34,000 nt of DNA from the NCBI GenBank assembly GCA_003220315.1, contig QHSA01000090.1:1-34000 (forward strand), given 5' to 3'. The position numbers were made by a program, and so were the translations under genes. Below the pieces are notes generated by a model. The model did not search any database. It was not told where the DNA came from and was given only the letters and a program-made list of their open reading frames with translations. Below are positions 1-7,299 of this stretch, one piece after another. The number at the start of each line of letters is the position of its first letter. Position 1 is the first letter of the stretch. Origin of the DNA: Candidatus Rokuibacteriota bacterium (GTDB lineage Bacteria > Methylomirabilota > Methylomirabilia > Rokubacteriales > CSP1-6).

Positions 1-359
1 AGCTTCGTGTCCTTGATGAGGCGGACGATCTCCCTCGCCTTCTCGATCGGGATCCCCTGCTGGAGCGAGATCTTCTGCTTGAGCGCCCCGCCGGAGGCCT
101 CCTCGACCTTGCCGTACGTGAGCGCCTTGAGCGGTACGCCGCGCTTGTGGAGACGCGACTGGAGGATGTCGACGACCGCCTTGAGCTTCATGTCGTCGGC
201 GCCGAGCACGGTGATCTCGTTCGCCTCGAGCCGGAGCTCGTTCTTCGAGCCCTTGAGGTCGTAGCGCGTCTCGATCTCGCGCCGCGCCTGGTCGAGGGCG
301 TTCGTGACCTCCTGCATGTCGATTTTGCATGCTATGTCGAACGAATTCTCGGCCGCCAT
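1..359 (-). CDS. yajQ: YajQ-family (DUF520) nucleotide-binding protein, C-terminus cut by the window edge
   Basis: The first 119 residues are present, opening with MAAENSFDIACKIDMQEV. This fits the YajQ/UPF0234 family, whose members begin with a short 'SFDIVSK-D--EV-NA' strand and helix. Later segments such as RYDLKGSK and a 'QGIPIEKAREIVRLIKD' stretch are also typical. Family members are small cytosolic proteins of about 160 residues with two ferredoxin-like domains; some bind cyclic di-GMP. The gene lies 35 nt downstream of lolA on the same strand, so the two are probably co-transcribed. The last 40 or so residues are outside the window. The family call is firm; whether this copy binds c-di-GMP cannot be judged here. 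Confidence 0.93.
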   Translation of the reverse strand, partial: MAAENSFDIACKIDMQEVTNALDQARREIETRYDLKGSKNELRLEANEITVLGADDMKLKAVVDILQSRLHKRGVPLKALTYGKVEEASGGALKQKISLQQGIPIEKAREIVRLIKDTK

Positions 360-394
360 TCGGGGTTTCCCCTATTGCGGGGCGTGTTTTTCCC

Positions 395-1051
395 TCATCG
401 CAGCGGCACGGTGGCGACCCCCTTCGGGGCCACGAACGTGAAGAGCCGATCGGGCAGGCTCGAGTTGATCGCGACGTTCGTGAAGCGCATCGTCACCGTG
501 TTCTCGAACTGATCGTACACGACCGCCTGCCGGATCTCCCACGTCGTCGCGTCCACGACCAGGACGAGGCGCGCGAGCGTCGGCAGCGGTTGCTTCGGGG
601 TGAGGTCGAGCACCCAGTGGCCGTCGGTATCTTGAGGTCGGGCCGGGTTTAAGAAGCGGACGCTGAACTCGGCGCGCAGGCGCCCGAGGCCCGCGAGGAA
701 GCTGCCCGCAGGTCCCGCCAGGGCCTCGGGCGCGTCGCCCACGTTGACCTGGTTCAGCGCGGGCGTGTAGACCCAGAGCTTCTTGCCGTCGGAGATGATC
801 TCCTGTGGCGTCGGCTCCTGGTACTCCCAGCGGAGCTTGCCGCCCTTCTTGAGATAGACCGTGCCCTGCGCCGGGATCGTCTGATTGAGGCTCTTGTTGA
901 ACGCCGTCTGGGTGAACTCGGCGCGGAGGTCGATCATGCGGCTGTACGTGCCCTCGAGGTCGCGGACGACGTCGTCCAGCGTCGCCGCCGGCCCGGCGGA
1001 CGGAGCCGCGAGGACGAGGCCCGCGACGACAAGGGCACGCGCGTTGCGCAT
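395..1051 (-). CDS. lolA: Outer-membrane lipoprotein carrier protein LolA
   Basis: This 218-residue protein begins with a Sec signal peptide (about residues 1-22, ending GPAA) and has no lipobox cysteine, as expected for a soluble periplasmic carrier. LolA takes lipoproteins from the LolCDE complex and ferries them to the outer membrane. Family features include the helix 'TYSRMIDLRAEFTQTAFNK', then 'QGTVYLKKGGKLRWEY', 'IISDGKKLWVYTP' and a C-terminal half-barrel ending near 'FTFVAPKGVATV'. Its length matches the family. It starts 29 nt from the divergent HAD gene and is followed by yajQ. lolA often neighbours ftsK; here ftsK lies about 9 kb away, with a strand-switching block between them. 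Confidence 0.95.
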   Translation of the reverse strand: MRNARALVVAGLVLAAPSAGPAATLDDVVRDLEGTYSRMIDLRAEFTQTAFNKSLNQTIPAQGTVYLKKGGKLRWEYQEPTPQEIISDGKKLWVYTPALNQVNVGDAPEALAGPAGSFLAGLGRLRAEFSVRFLNPARPQDTDGHWVLDLTPKQPLPTLARLVLVVDATTWEIRQAVVYDQFENTVTMRFTNVAINSSLPDRLFTFVAPKGVATVPLR

Positions 1052-1080
1052 AGAGCCACTTTACACTAGAGTCCGCGGGC

Positions 1081-1854
1081 GTGGCCGCGCCCGCGATCTT
1101 GGCCCTCGACTTCGACGGCGTGCTCTGCGACGGGATGCGCGAGTACTTCGAGTCCGCCTGGCGCGCCTACCGGCGGCTCCGTCCGGGCGCGCCGCCCCGG
1201 CCACCCGCGGGCCTCTTCGCGCGGTTCGCGCGGCTCCGGCCCCTCGTGGAGAGCGGCTGGGAGATGCCGGTCCTGATCCACGCGCTGCGCGCGGGGGCCT
1301 CCCGAGCGTCGCTCCTCCGGGACTGGCGCCCCGACGCGTGGCTCGCCGATCTCGCGGCCACGCGCGAGGCGGTCGGGGCCGCGCTCGACCGCGTGCGTGA
1401 CGAGTGGATCGCGCACGACGAGACCGGCTGGCTCGCGAGCCACGCCTTCTACCCGGGCGTGATCGAGCGGCTGCGCCGCCTCGCCGGGGGGCCGGTGCGT
1501 GTCGTCGTCGTGACCACGAAGGAGGGGCGGTTTGTGCGGACGCTCCTCGCGCGTCAGGGCCTGACGCTCGGCGACGCCGACGTCTACGGCAAGGAGGCGC
1601 GACGACCCAAGCGGACGACCCTCCTCGAGCTAGTCGCCGGCGGCGACCCGACGCGCGTCTGGTTCGTCGAAGACCGGCTTCGCACCCTCGAGGACGTCAA
1701 GCGCGAGCCGGCGCTCGCCGGGGCGAGGCTCTTCCTCGCCGCCTGGGGGTACAACACCGCCGGCGACCGCGCGACGGCGCGAAACGACGGGCGCATCGTC
1801 CTGCTCACGCTCGCGCGGTTCGCGCGGACCTTGTCGGCGTGGGTCACCTATTGA
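1081..1854 (+). CDS. HAD-superfamily hydrolase
   Basis: This 257-residue protein has a GTG start. It carries the HAD phosphatase motifs in order: motif I LALDFDGVLCDG (nucleophile D10, acid/base D12), motif II VVVVTTKEG (T145/T146), a motif III lysine (K171 or K177 in GKEARRPK), and motif IV as FVEDR (E197, D198). The helical cap of about 100 residues between motifs I and II is larger than in minimal HADs. It is probably a cytosolic phosphatase; the substrate is not readable from sequence. The gene runs divergently from lolA across only 29 nt. Its stop codon lies inside the -35 element of the next promoter. Confidence 0.85.
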   Translation: MAAPAILALDFDGVLCDGMREYFESAWRAYRRLRPGAPPRPPAGLFARFARLRPLVESGWEMPVLIHALRAGASRASLLRDWRPDAWLADLAATREAVGAALDRVRDEWIAHDETGWLASHAFYPGVIERLRRLAGGPVRVVVVTTKEGRFVRTLLARQGLTLGDADVYGKEARRPKRTTLLELVAGGDPTRVWFVEDRLRTLEDVKREPALAGARLFLAAWGYNTAGDRATARNDGRIVLLTLARFARTLSAWVTY

Positions 1855-1879
1855 CAGCGATGCGTCCGCGCCCTACGAT
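1851..1879 (+). promoter_or_regulatory. Canonical sigma-70 promoter
   Basis: A perfect TTGACA -35 (1851-1856) is followed by a 17-nt spacer and TACGAT as -10 (1874-1879). The -35 overlaps the HAD stop codon. Transcription would start near 1886, giving a leader of about 50 nt before the ATG at 1935. This is the closest match to the housekeeping consensus that I found in this GC-rich window. Confidence 0.7.
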
Positions 1880-1934
1880 CCCGCTCCGTAATGGTTGGGG
1901 CCGTCACGGTAACGCACCGAAAGGAGATCCCCCG

Positions 1935-2045
1935 ATGAAACGGCTGCTGCTCTCACTGCTGACCACGGGTGTCGTGCTGGTCGCCTCGGCGCCCGGCGCC
2001 ACCGCGAACGACGGGTTCACGAACGCCGACGTTCGAGGCCCTTAA
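1935..2045 (+). CDS. 36-residue secreted peptide, or truncated remnant of a small secreted protein
   Basis: The ATG follows an ideal Shine-Dalgarno AAGGAGAT (1921-1928) at 6-nt spacing and sits behind a near-consensus promoter. The product is a clear Sec signal peptide (MKRLLLSLL, a hydrophobic core, then APGATA) and a 12-residue tail NDGFTNADVRGP before TAA. Just after the stop, another frame reads NPGFAVRGVSVKQ and ends at 2087-2089, which looks like the C-terminus of a secreted protein. The simplest reading is an internally deleted and frameshifted gene whose expression signals survive. A genuine exported micropeptide is the alternative. I recognise no function. The match of the tail to a protein C-terminus is an impression, not a proven homology. 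Confidence 0.5.
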   Translation: MKRLLLSLLTTGVVLVASAPGATANDGFTNADVRGP

Positions 2046-2103
2046 CGAATCCCGGGTTCGCGGTCCGGGGCGTCTCCGTGAAGCAGTAGGCGCGGCTCGC
2101 GCG

Positions 2104-2346
2104 ATGGACGCTCGGCGCCTGACGCGGCGCTCCTTCCTCGGCGGCGGCCTCGCGGCGCTCTTCTGGATCTCCTTCGCGACGCTGACGGGCCTCCCGGCGA
2201 CGACCGCACCCATCGGACTCACGCGCGACGGGTTGCCCGTGGGCGTTCAGATCGTGGGGCCGTACCTCGAGGACGCGACGCCGATCGACGTCGCCGGGCG
2301 GCTCGCGGAGGTGATCGGCGGCTTCACGCCCCCGAAGGGATTCTGA
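2104..2346 (+). pseudogene. Amidase C-terminal remnant joined to a Tat-type signal
   Basis: The 80-residue reading frame starts with a twin-arginine signal (MDARRLTRRSFLGGGLAAL, motif TRRSFLG). At about residue 20 it jumps into the extreme C-terminus of an amidase-signature enzyme: LTGLPATTAPIGLTRDGLPV, then GVQIVGPYLEDAT. Amidases of this family are usually 450-500 residues with a Ser-cisSer-Lys triad; that core is missing entirely. The simplest explanation is a large internal deletion of a Tat-exported amidase, or a fusion of two fragments. There is no convincing Shine-Dalgarno. The stop lies 6 nt from the end of the convergent ABC binding-protein gene. Confidence 0.75.
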
Positions 2347-2352
2347 CGCGCG

Positions 2353-3879
2353 CTACCGGCCGACGGTCATCTCCGACACGATCAGCCGGTAGTCGGGGCG
2401 CGCCTTGAACTGGAGACGCTTCGCCACGCCGTAGACCACGACCTCCTGGAACAGCTCGAGCCAGGGCTTCTCCTCGTGGATGATCTGCGTCGCCTCGGCG
2501 TAGAGCTGCTTGCGCTTCGCCGGATCGAGCGAGTAGCGCGCCTGCTCCATGAGCTCATGGAAGCGCTGACCCGGCTGGTTCCCCGCCCAGTACTTGCCGC
2601 CGAAGCCGTTCGGGTGGAACAGGCGCCAGAGCGAGCCGTCGGCGTCGAGGAGTGTGGACTGCGGGTTGATGAGCATCAGGCTGTTCGGCGGCAGGGTGCG
2701 CTCGTTGTTCATCCGCTGGCGGGCGCCCATCTCCATCATCTCGACCCGCGCGCGGATGCCCACCTTCGCCCACCTGTCGGCGATCGCCTCGAGGAGGAAC
2801 TTGTCGTTCACCATGGTGCCGCTGCCCGCGTAGAGGGTCACGTCGATGCCGCCGGCGCGCCCGGCCTGGGCGAGGAGCCGCTTCGCCGTCGCCGGGTCGT
2901 AGGGATACGGCTTGAGCGCCGGGTTGTAGCCGAAGTCGGTGTCGGCGAGACCGCCACTCATGGGCCTTCCCATCCCGGCGTACAGGCTCTTGACGAGGCC
3001 GTCGACGTCGAGCGCCAGGTGAAGCGCCTGGCGCACGCGCGTGTCGGAGAGCGGCGGCTGGGTGGCGTTGATCCAGAAGGTGACCGTGCGTGTCGCGGCG
3101 GTCGAGACGATCTTCGTGCTCTGGCCCTCGGCCAGCGCCTTCAGGCGGTCGGGCGGGACGTTGGTGATGATGTCGGCCTCGCCCTTCTCGAGTGCCACGA
3201 TGCGGGGGAAGTCGTCGGGGATCGGCTTCCAGACCACCCGGTCGATCGCGGGCGGCCGGCCCTCCCAGCCCCACCAGTCGCGGTTGGCTTCCATCACGAG
3301 CCGCTCGTCCTTCACCCACTCGACGAACCGGTACGCGCCCGTGCCCACCGGCCGTCGCGCAAGCTCCTTCACCCCCTCGTCGGTCGTCAGGCGCGCCGGG
3401 AGGATCTGGGCGCCCATCTGGGCCAGGCGCACGAGGAGCAGGGGGTCGGGCTTCTTCGTCACGATGCGGACGGTCGTCGGGGTGACGGCCTGGATGGACT
3501 CGATCGTCGCGAACCCCGCCTGGACGACGGTCTTGCCGGGCAGCAGATTGCGCTCGAGCGTCGCCTTGACGTCCTCCGCCGTGAGCGGCGAGCCGTCGTG
3601 GAACTTCACCCCCGGGCGGAGCGTGAGCTCCCAGGTCGTGTCGTTCAGGTTCCGCCACGACGTCGCGAGCCCGGGCTGGAGGCGGAGCGCGGCGTCCCAC
3701 CGCGTGAGCGTGTCGTAGAGGTTGACGAAGTAGTTGACGGTCAGCACCTGCGTGCTGCGGCCGGGATCCATCGTCGTCGCCTCGGCCGGCGGGGCGATCG
3801 TGATCTGCACGGGCTCCGCGTGCGCCGCCGACACGAGCACGGCCAGCACGAGCGCGGCGACCCCCAGCGGGCGCGTCAT
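2353..3879 (-). CDS. ABC transporter substrate-binding protein, family 5 (peptide/nickel type)
   Basis: This 508-residue protein has a Sec signal peptide (cleavage after about residue 21, SAAHA-EPV) and the full family 5 (SBP_bac_5) architecture. Family marks are 'LYDTLTRWD', 'WELTLRPGVKFHDGSPLTAEDV' (here split for length), 'GTGAYRFVEW' and 'VRQALHLALDVDGLV'. Such proteins capture oligopeptides, nickel chelates or sugars in the periplasm for an ABC importer. No permease or ATPase gene is adjacent, so it is an orphan here. The start has a GGGAGGA ribosome site (in 3886-3892, minus strand) and a TATACT -10-like hexamer at 3899-3904. The ligand cannot be named. Confidence 0.92.
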   Translation of the reverse strand: MTRPLGVAALVLAVLVSAAHAEPVQITIAPPAEATTMDPGRSTQVLTVNYFVNLYDTLTRWDAALRLQPGLATSWRNLNDTTWELTLRPGVKFHDGSPLTAEDVKATLERNLLPGKTVVQAGFATIESIQAVTPTTVRIVTKKPDPLLLVRLAQMGAQILPARLTTDEGVKELARRPVGTGAYRFVEWVKDERLVMEANRDWWGWEGRPPAIDRVVWKPIPDDFPRIVALEKGEADIITNVPPDRLKALAEGQSTKIVSTAATRTVTFWINATQPPLSDTRVRQALHLALDVDGLVKSLYAGMGRPMSGGLADTDFGYNPALKPYPYDPATAKRLLAQAGRAGGIDVTLYAGSGTMVNDKFLLEAIADRWAKVGIRARVEMMEMGARQRMNNERTLPPNSLMLINPQSTLLDADGSLWRLFHPNGFGGKYWAGNQPGQRFHELMEQARYSLDPAKRKQLYAEATQIIHEEKPWLELFQEVVVYGVAKRLQFKARPDYRLIVSEMTVGR

Positions 3880-3929
3880 CGACGGTCCTCCCGGCGGGAG
3901 TATAGCGCGGGCCGTGATAGCGTACGGTC

Positions 3930-4889
3930 ATGGTCGGTGGGTCGCGTGCGGTCGTGGCTCTGGCACTCGGGGGGTGGCTCATGGGGAGCGCCGCGTGGGC
4001 GGCCGAGAAGACCGTCGTCGTGCTCGGGACCGCGACGCCGGGCGGGGGATTCCCCGTCTACGGCGCGGCCGTTGCCGACATCATCAACGAGACTGACCCG
4101 ACGCTCGCGGTCCAGACGCGGAACACCAAAGGCAGCACCGAGAACGTCCCGCTCCTCGAGGCGGGGCAACTCGACCTCGCCCTCGTCCAGGGCGAGGTCG
4201 TCCACGAGGCCCTCACCGGCGTCGGCCGGTCGCCGGCGAATCTCATGATCCTGGCGGCCATGTACTCCACGCCGGGCATGTTCGTCGTCCGCGCCGACAG
4301 CCCGTACCGCGCGATCGCCGACCTCCGCGGCAAGCCCGTCGCCTTCGGCGCACGGGGCTCTGGGCTCGTCATTCTCGCCCGCTACGTCCTCGACGGCCTC
4401 GGGTTCGATCAGGAGCGCGACTTCCAGGCCGTCTACCTCGACCGCGCCGGCGACGGCCCCGCCATGGTGCTCGACGGGCGCGTGGCGGCGCTCTGGGGCG
4501 GCGGTCTCGGCTGGCCCGGGTTCAGCGCGGTCGCGCAGGGGCCCGCGGGCGCGCGGTTTCTCGCACCCGACGCCGACGGGATCAGGCGCATCTTGGCGAC
4601 ACACGCGTTTCTCAAGCCGATGAGCGTCCCCGCCGGCGCGTACCCGGGGCTCGACGCTCCCCTCGCGTCGGTCGGCTCGTGGAGCTTCATCATGGCGCGT
4701 CCCACCCTCGCCGACGACGTCGCGTATCGCCTGGCCCGCGCGCTCCACCGCGGCGCGGAGGCCCTGGCCAGGCGCCTGCCTCAGGCGCGCGAGACGACGG
4801 CGACGAATACGATCGCTGCCGCTCCGCGCGGGGACCTCGTCCACCCCGGTGTCCTGCGCTACCTGCGCGAGATCGGAATCGCACGCTGA
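3930..4889 (+). CDS. TAXI-family TRAP transporter solute-binding protein
   Basis: This 319-residue secreted protein has a signal peptide ending near residue 25 (SAAWA-AEK). It follows the TAXI pattern: 'LGTATPGGGFPVYGAAVADI', then 'TKGSTENVPLLEAGQLDLAL', 'FVVRADSPYRAIADLRGKPV' and 'FGARGSGLV'. TAXI proteins bind organic acids or amino acids for fused DctQM-type TRAP permeases driven by ion gradients. No permease gene is nearby. It diverges from the ABC binding protein across 50 nt, so the two orphan receptors probably share a promoter region. The family call is secure; the ligand is unknown. Confidence 0.92.
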   Translation: MVGGSRAVVALALGGWLMGSAAWAAEKTVVVLGTATPGGGFPVYGAAVADIINETDPTLAVQTRNTKGSTENVPLLEAGQLDLALVQGEVVHEALTGVGRSPANLMILAAMYSTPGMFVVRADSPYRAIADLRGKPVAFGARGSGLVILARYVLDGLGFDQERDFQAVYLDRAGDGPAMVLDGRVAALWGGGLGWPGFSAVAQGPAGARFLAPDADGIRRILATHAFLKPMSVPAGAYPGLDAPLASVGSWSFIMARPTLADDVAYRLARALHRGAEALARRLPQARETTATNTIAAAPRGDLVHPGVLRYLREIGIAR

Positions 4890-4947
4890 CACGGGCGCGC
4901 CTGCCCACGGCCCAGGACGCCATGCCGACCACGCGCCGCCGCGTTAC

Positions 4948-5295
4948 TCACGCATGGCGAGGACCAAACATGATGACAAACATCCCGGCGACGGCCAACG
5001 CCGAACCCGCAATGTCCCACGTATCGGGACGCACGCCATCCGCGAGCCGGAGCCACAACAGGGCGGTCGCAACGTAGACCCCGCCATACGCCGCATAGGT
5101 CCGACCCGCCGCGACCGGATGAAGCGAAAGCAACCAGACGAAGAGGGCGAGACTCGCCGCAGACGGAAGAAGAACCACGAGTGGCGCTCGATCCTTGAGC
5201 CAAAGATACGGCAGGTAGCAGCCAACGATCTCGGCGACCGCGGTCACACAGAGAAGGAGCAAGGTCACCACCGGATGCATCGGCACTCCGTTCAT
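4948..5295 (-). CDS. ynfA: YnfA-family (UPF0060) small membrane protein
   Basis: This 115-residue protein has four predicted membrane helices (roughly residues 8-27, 37-55, 67-85 and 93-111). Family signatures include '[18 protein letters not shown]' and '[18 protein letters not shown]'. E. coli YnfA has 108 residues and resembles small multidrug resistance (SMR) transporters; its physiological role is poorly defined. The ATG overlaps the stop of the NTF2-like gene upstream in an ATGA, so translation is coupled and this start is preferred over the internal methionine at residue 6. The gene converges with the TAXI gene with 58 nt between them. Confidence 0.93.
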   Translation of the reverse strand: MNGVPMHPVVTLLLLCVTAVAEIVGCYLPYLWLKDRAPLVVLLPSAASLALFVWLLSLHPVAAGRTYAAYGGVYVATALLWLRLADGVRPDTWDIAGSALAVAGMFVIMFGPRHA

Positions 5296-5642
5296 TTTCT
5301 GATCTCCATGTGCCTGATCAAGCCGTCCCGTATCGTAGAGACGTGCTGGACCATCTGGTCCGCCACCGTATTCCCTGACCGGTCACGGATGACCTGATGG
5401 ACATCGACAACGATCCTTCCGGTCTCATCGATTCCGAAGCGTCGCGGTTCGACACGGGGATCGATCAGACGCCACTGTCGGGTCCAGTAGTCGCGCACGG
5501 CGCCGTGGCCGTGGACGTACCCGCCTTCCATCCCGTTCGGCCAGTCCACCTCGGCATGCATTGCCGCCAACGCCCTGTCGATGTCGCGCGCATTGAAGGC
5601 GTCGGACGCGTTCGCGAGCAGGTCGCGGTCCACCGTCCACAC
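5292..5642 (-). CDS. NTF2-like (SnoaL-type) protein
   Basis: With the GTG start the product has 116 residues: '[20 protein letters not shown]', '[13 protein letters not shown]', '[20 protein letters not shown]' and the terminal strand '[13 protein letters not shown]'. This is the cone-shaped NTF2/SnoaL fold found in small hydrolases, isomerases and binding proteins of unknown substrate. The frame stays open upstream, but that part is antisense to the sigma-factor gene and does not resemble the fold, so I exclude it. No Shine-Dalgarno precedes the start. GTG codons at 5642 and 5648 are both possible. It is translationally coupled to ynfA; I know of no established functional link between the two families. 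Confidence 0.8.
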   Translation of the reverse strand: MWTVDRDLLANASDAFNARDIDRALAAMHAEVDWPNGMEGGYVHGHGAVRDYWTRQWRLIDPRVEPRRFGIDETGRIVVDVHQVIRDRSGNTVADQMVQHVSTIRDGLIRHMEIRK

Positions 5643-5657
5643 ACCCACGATACCGGC

Positions 5658-5687
5658 ATCATAGTTGCGCGCCGCACAGGTCCGCAA
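5658..5687 (-). promoter_or_regulatory. Possible sigma-70 promoter of the NTF2-ynfA pair
   Basis: On the minus strand TTGCGG (5687-5682) is followed by 18 nt and TATGAT (5663-5658). The -10 has one mismatch to TATAAT; the -35 keeps only the TTG. Transcription would begin near 5651, just before the GTG codons at 5648 and 5642, so the mRNA would be nearly leaderless. That agrees with the lack of a Shine-Dalgarno. Confidence 0.4.
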
Positions 5688-5733
5688 CGTGTGGCCGGAC
5701 CGATCCACGCGACAATCGAATTTAGGTCGGTGG

Positions 5734-5761
5734 GGAACCCGGCGCGGGCGGTATGGTCTAA
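5734..5761 (+). promoter_or_regulatory. ECF-type promoter of the sigma/anti-sigma operon
   Basis: GGAACCC (5734-5740), a 15-nt spacer and GTCTAA (5756-5761) followed by CC match the RpoE-like ECF class (GGAACTT / GTCTAA). The same arrangement with the same spacer occurs before the DUF4139 gene at 7300-7327. I noticed no third copy in the window. It predicts autoregulation by the sigma factor just downstream. Confidence 0.75.
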
Positions 5762-5765
5762 CCTG

Positions 5766-6323
5766 ATGGAGGGGAGGACCAGTGATGACTCCCACCTGGT
5801 GGACCGGCTCCGGCGGGGCGACGCGCGGGCCTTCGACGAGCTCGTGACCGCGTACCAGCACCGGGTCTTCTCGGTGGCCCTCAGGATGCTGCGCAACCGG
5901 ACCGAGGCGGAGGAGGTCGCGCAGGAGGTGTTCCTACGAGTGTACCGGACCGTCGCCGCGTTCCGGGGCGACGCGAAGCTCTCGACCTGGCTCTACGCGA
6001 TCGCGTCGCGTCTGTGTCTCAATCGCCTGGCGTCAAGCGACCGGCGGGTGACGCGGGAGGGCGACGAGACGCTGACGCGCCTCGCGAGCGGCGACGCCAC
6101 CCCTGTCGACGAGCTGGAGCGAAGCGAGCTGGAGGCGACGCTGCACCGCGCGATCGCCGAGCTCCCAGAGGAGCGGCGGATCGTGGTCGTGCTCCGTGAC
6201 CTCGAGGGCCTCTCGTACGAGGAGATCGCGGCGGCGCTCGACCTGGAGCTCGGCACGGTGAGGTCGAGACTCCACCGCGCCCGGATGGACCTCAAGGAGA
6301 AGCTGGAGCGGTTCCTGCCATGA
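5766..6323 (+). CDS. ECF (group IV) RNA polymerase sigma factor
   Basis: This 185-residue protein has the two-domain ECF layout. Region 2 (about residues 20-85) contains 'FDELVTAYQHRVFSVALRML' and 'AEEVAQEVFLRVYR'. Region 4 (about 125-180) contains 'LPEERRIVVVLRDLEGLSYE' and the helix-turn-helix 'GTVRSRLHRAR'. It would direct RNA polymerase to a small stress regulon and be held inactive by the membrane anti-sigma factor, whose ATG overlaps this stop (ATGA). The frame stays open upstream, but that part is antisense to the NTF2 gene and is rejected. The predicted transcription start falls at about this ATG, so the mRNA may be leaderless; no upstream Shine-Dalgarno is seen. Confidence 0.93.
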   Translation: MEGRTSDDSHLVDRLRRGDARAFDELVTAYQHRVFSVALRMLRNRTEAEEVAQEVFLRVYRTVAAFRGDAKLSTWLYAIASRLCLNRLASSDRRVTREGDETLTRLASGDATPVDELERSELEATLHRAIAELPEERRIVVVLRDLEGLSYEEIAAALDLELGTVRSRLHRARMDLKEKLERFLP

Positions 6324-7267
6324 CCTGCGACGAGGCGCGCGCGCGCCTTTCGGCTCTGCTGGACGAGGCGCTCGGCCCTGACGAGCGCGGCCCACTCGAG
6401 GCCCATGTGGCGACGTGCGTCGACTGCCGCCGCGAGCTCGGGTTGCTCAGGAACACGGTCGCCCTCCTGCAGTCGGTGAACCCGGTGCGCGCGCCGGCGG
6501 GCTTCGCCGATCGCGTGCTCGCGGCCGCGCGCCCCGCGCCCTGGTACCGGCGTCTCCAGCGCGCGCTCTCGCTCCCCTGGTCGGTGAAACTCCCGCTCGC
6601 GGCCGCGGCGGCCCTGCTCGTCGGCGTAGCGGTCGCCCACCTCCTCGAGATGGCGCCCGAGCTCCAGCGAGCCGCACGTGTCGAGTCCCCGAGCCCCGCA
6701 GTCACGGAATCTCAAGAGCCACCGGCCACACCGACCGGGGCGCCAGGCCAGAAGGCCAAGGCCGAGTCCGAGCCCGCGACGAGGGAGCGTCGCGAGGGGC
6801 GTGCCAGAGACCTCGCCGACGAGGCGACCGACGCGACGCGACGGCGCGACCTCGCCAAAGCCGCGCCAGCCCCGGCGCCCGCGACGGCGCCGGAGCGCAA
6901 GGCGGAGTCCGCGGTGGGCGCTGCGGCGCCGGCGCGCGAACCAGCGAGGGAAGGCGCCAGACCCGACGCGGCGACCTCGCGACGCTCTGCGCTCCGCACG
7001 GCGGCCGCGGCCGACGTCTCCGGCCGCCTGGTCGTGACGGACCGCGAGGCGGCCGCGCGCGGGCTCACGGAGCTCGTGGCGAGGACCGGGGGCGCGGAGG
7101 TCGCCAAAAGCGCGGGGGCCGACGCGATGGTGATCGAGCTCACGATCCCCCGCGCGGCCTGGAGCGAGTTCACGCGCGAGCTGGCGGCGCTCGGCGCGTG
7201 GACGCCGGACCGCGAGCCCGCCGAGCTTCCCGCCCAGGTCCGCGTCGCGCTTCGGATTACCGAGTAG
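6320..7267 (+). CDS. Transmembrane zinc-binding anti-sigma factor with periplasmic sensor domain
   Basis: This 315-residue protein has an N-terminal ZAS/zf-HC2 domain with zinc ligands C3, H29, C33 and C36 (HVATCVDC). One membrane helix lies at about residues 90-108. A long Ala/Pro/Arg/Glu-rich linker (about 112-230) leads to a folded C-terminal domain (about 233-315). The N-domain should bind the sigma factor in the cytoplasm. The C-terminal domain, with GRLVVTDREAAARGL, TGGAEVAKS and LTIPRAAWSEFTRELAALG, resembles the DUF4349-type domain ('GG-v--s', then 'l-iP---f---l--LG'); that is by eye only. Presumably it senses an envelope signal. It is translationally coupled to the sigma gene. The sensor ligand is unknown. 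Confidence 0.88.
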   Translation: MTCDEARARLSALLDEALGPDERGPLEAHVATCVDCRRELGLLRNTVALLQSVNPVRAPAGFADRVLAAARPAPWYRRLQRALSLPWSVKLPLAAAAALLVGVAVAHLLEMAPELQRAARVESPSPAVTESQEPPATPTGAPGQKAKAESEPATRERREGRARDLADEATDATRRRDLAKAAPAPAPATAPERKAESAVGAAAPAREPAREGARPDAATSRRSALRTAAAADVSGRLVVTDREAAARGLTELVARTGGAEVAKSAGADAMVIELTIPRAAWSEFTRELAALGAWTPDREPAELPAQVRVALRITE

Positions 7268-7299
7268 CGCCCTTCCGGAAACGCGCGCCCACGCGCTCG

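Noticed and set aside
5397-5765. N-terminal extension of the sigma factor
   Set aside because: The extra sequence is antisense to the NTF2 gene, lacks homology, and lies upstream of the predicted ECF promoter.
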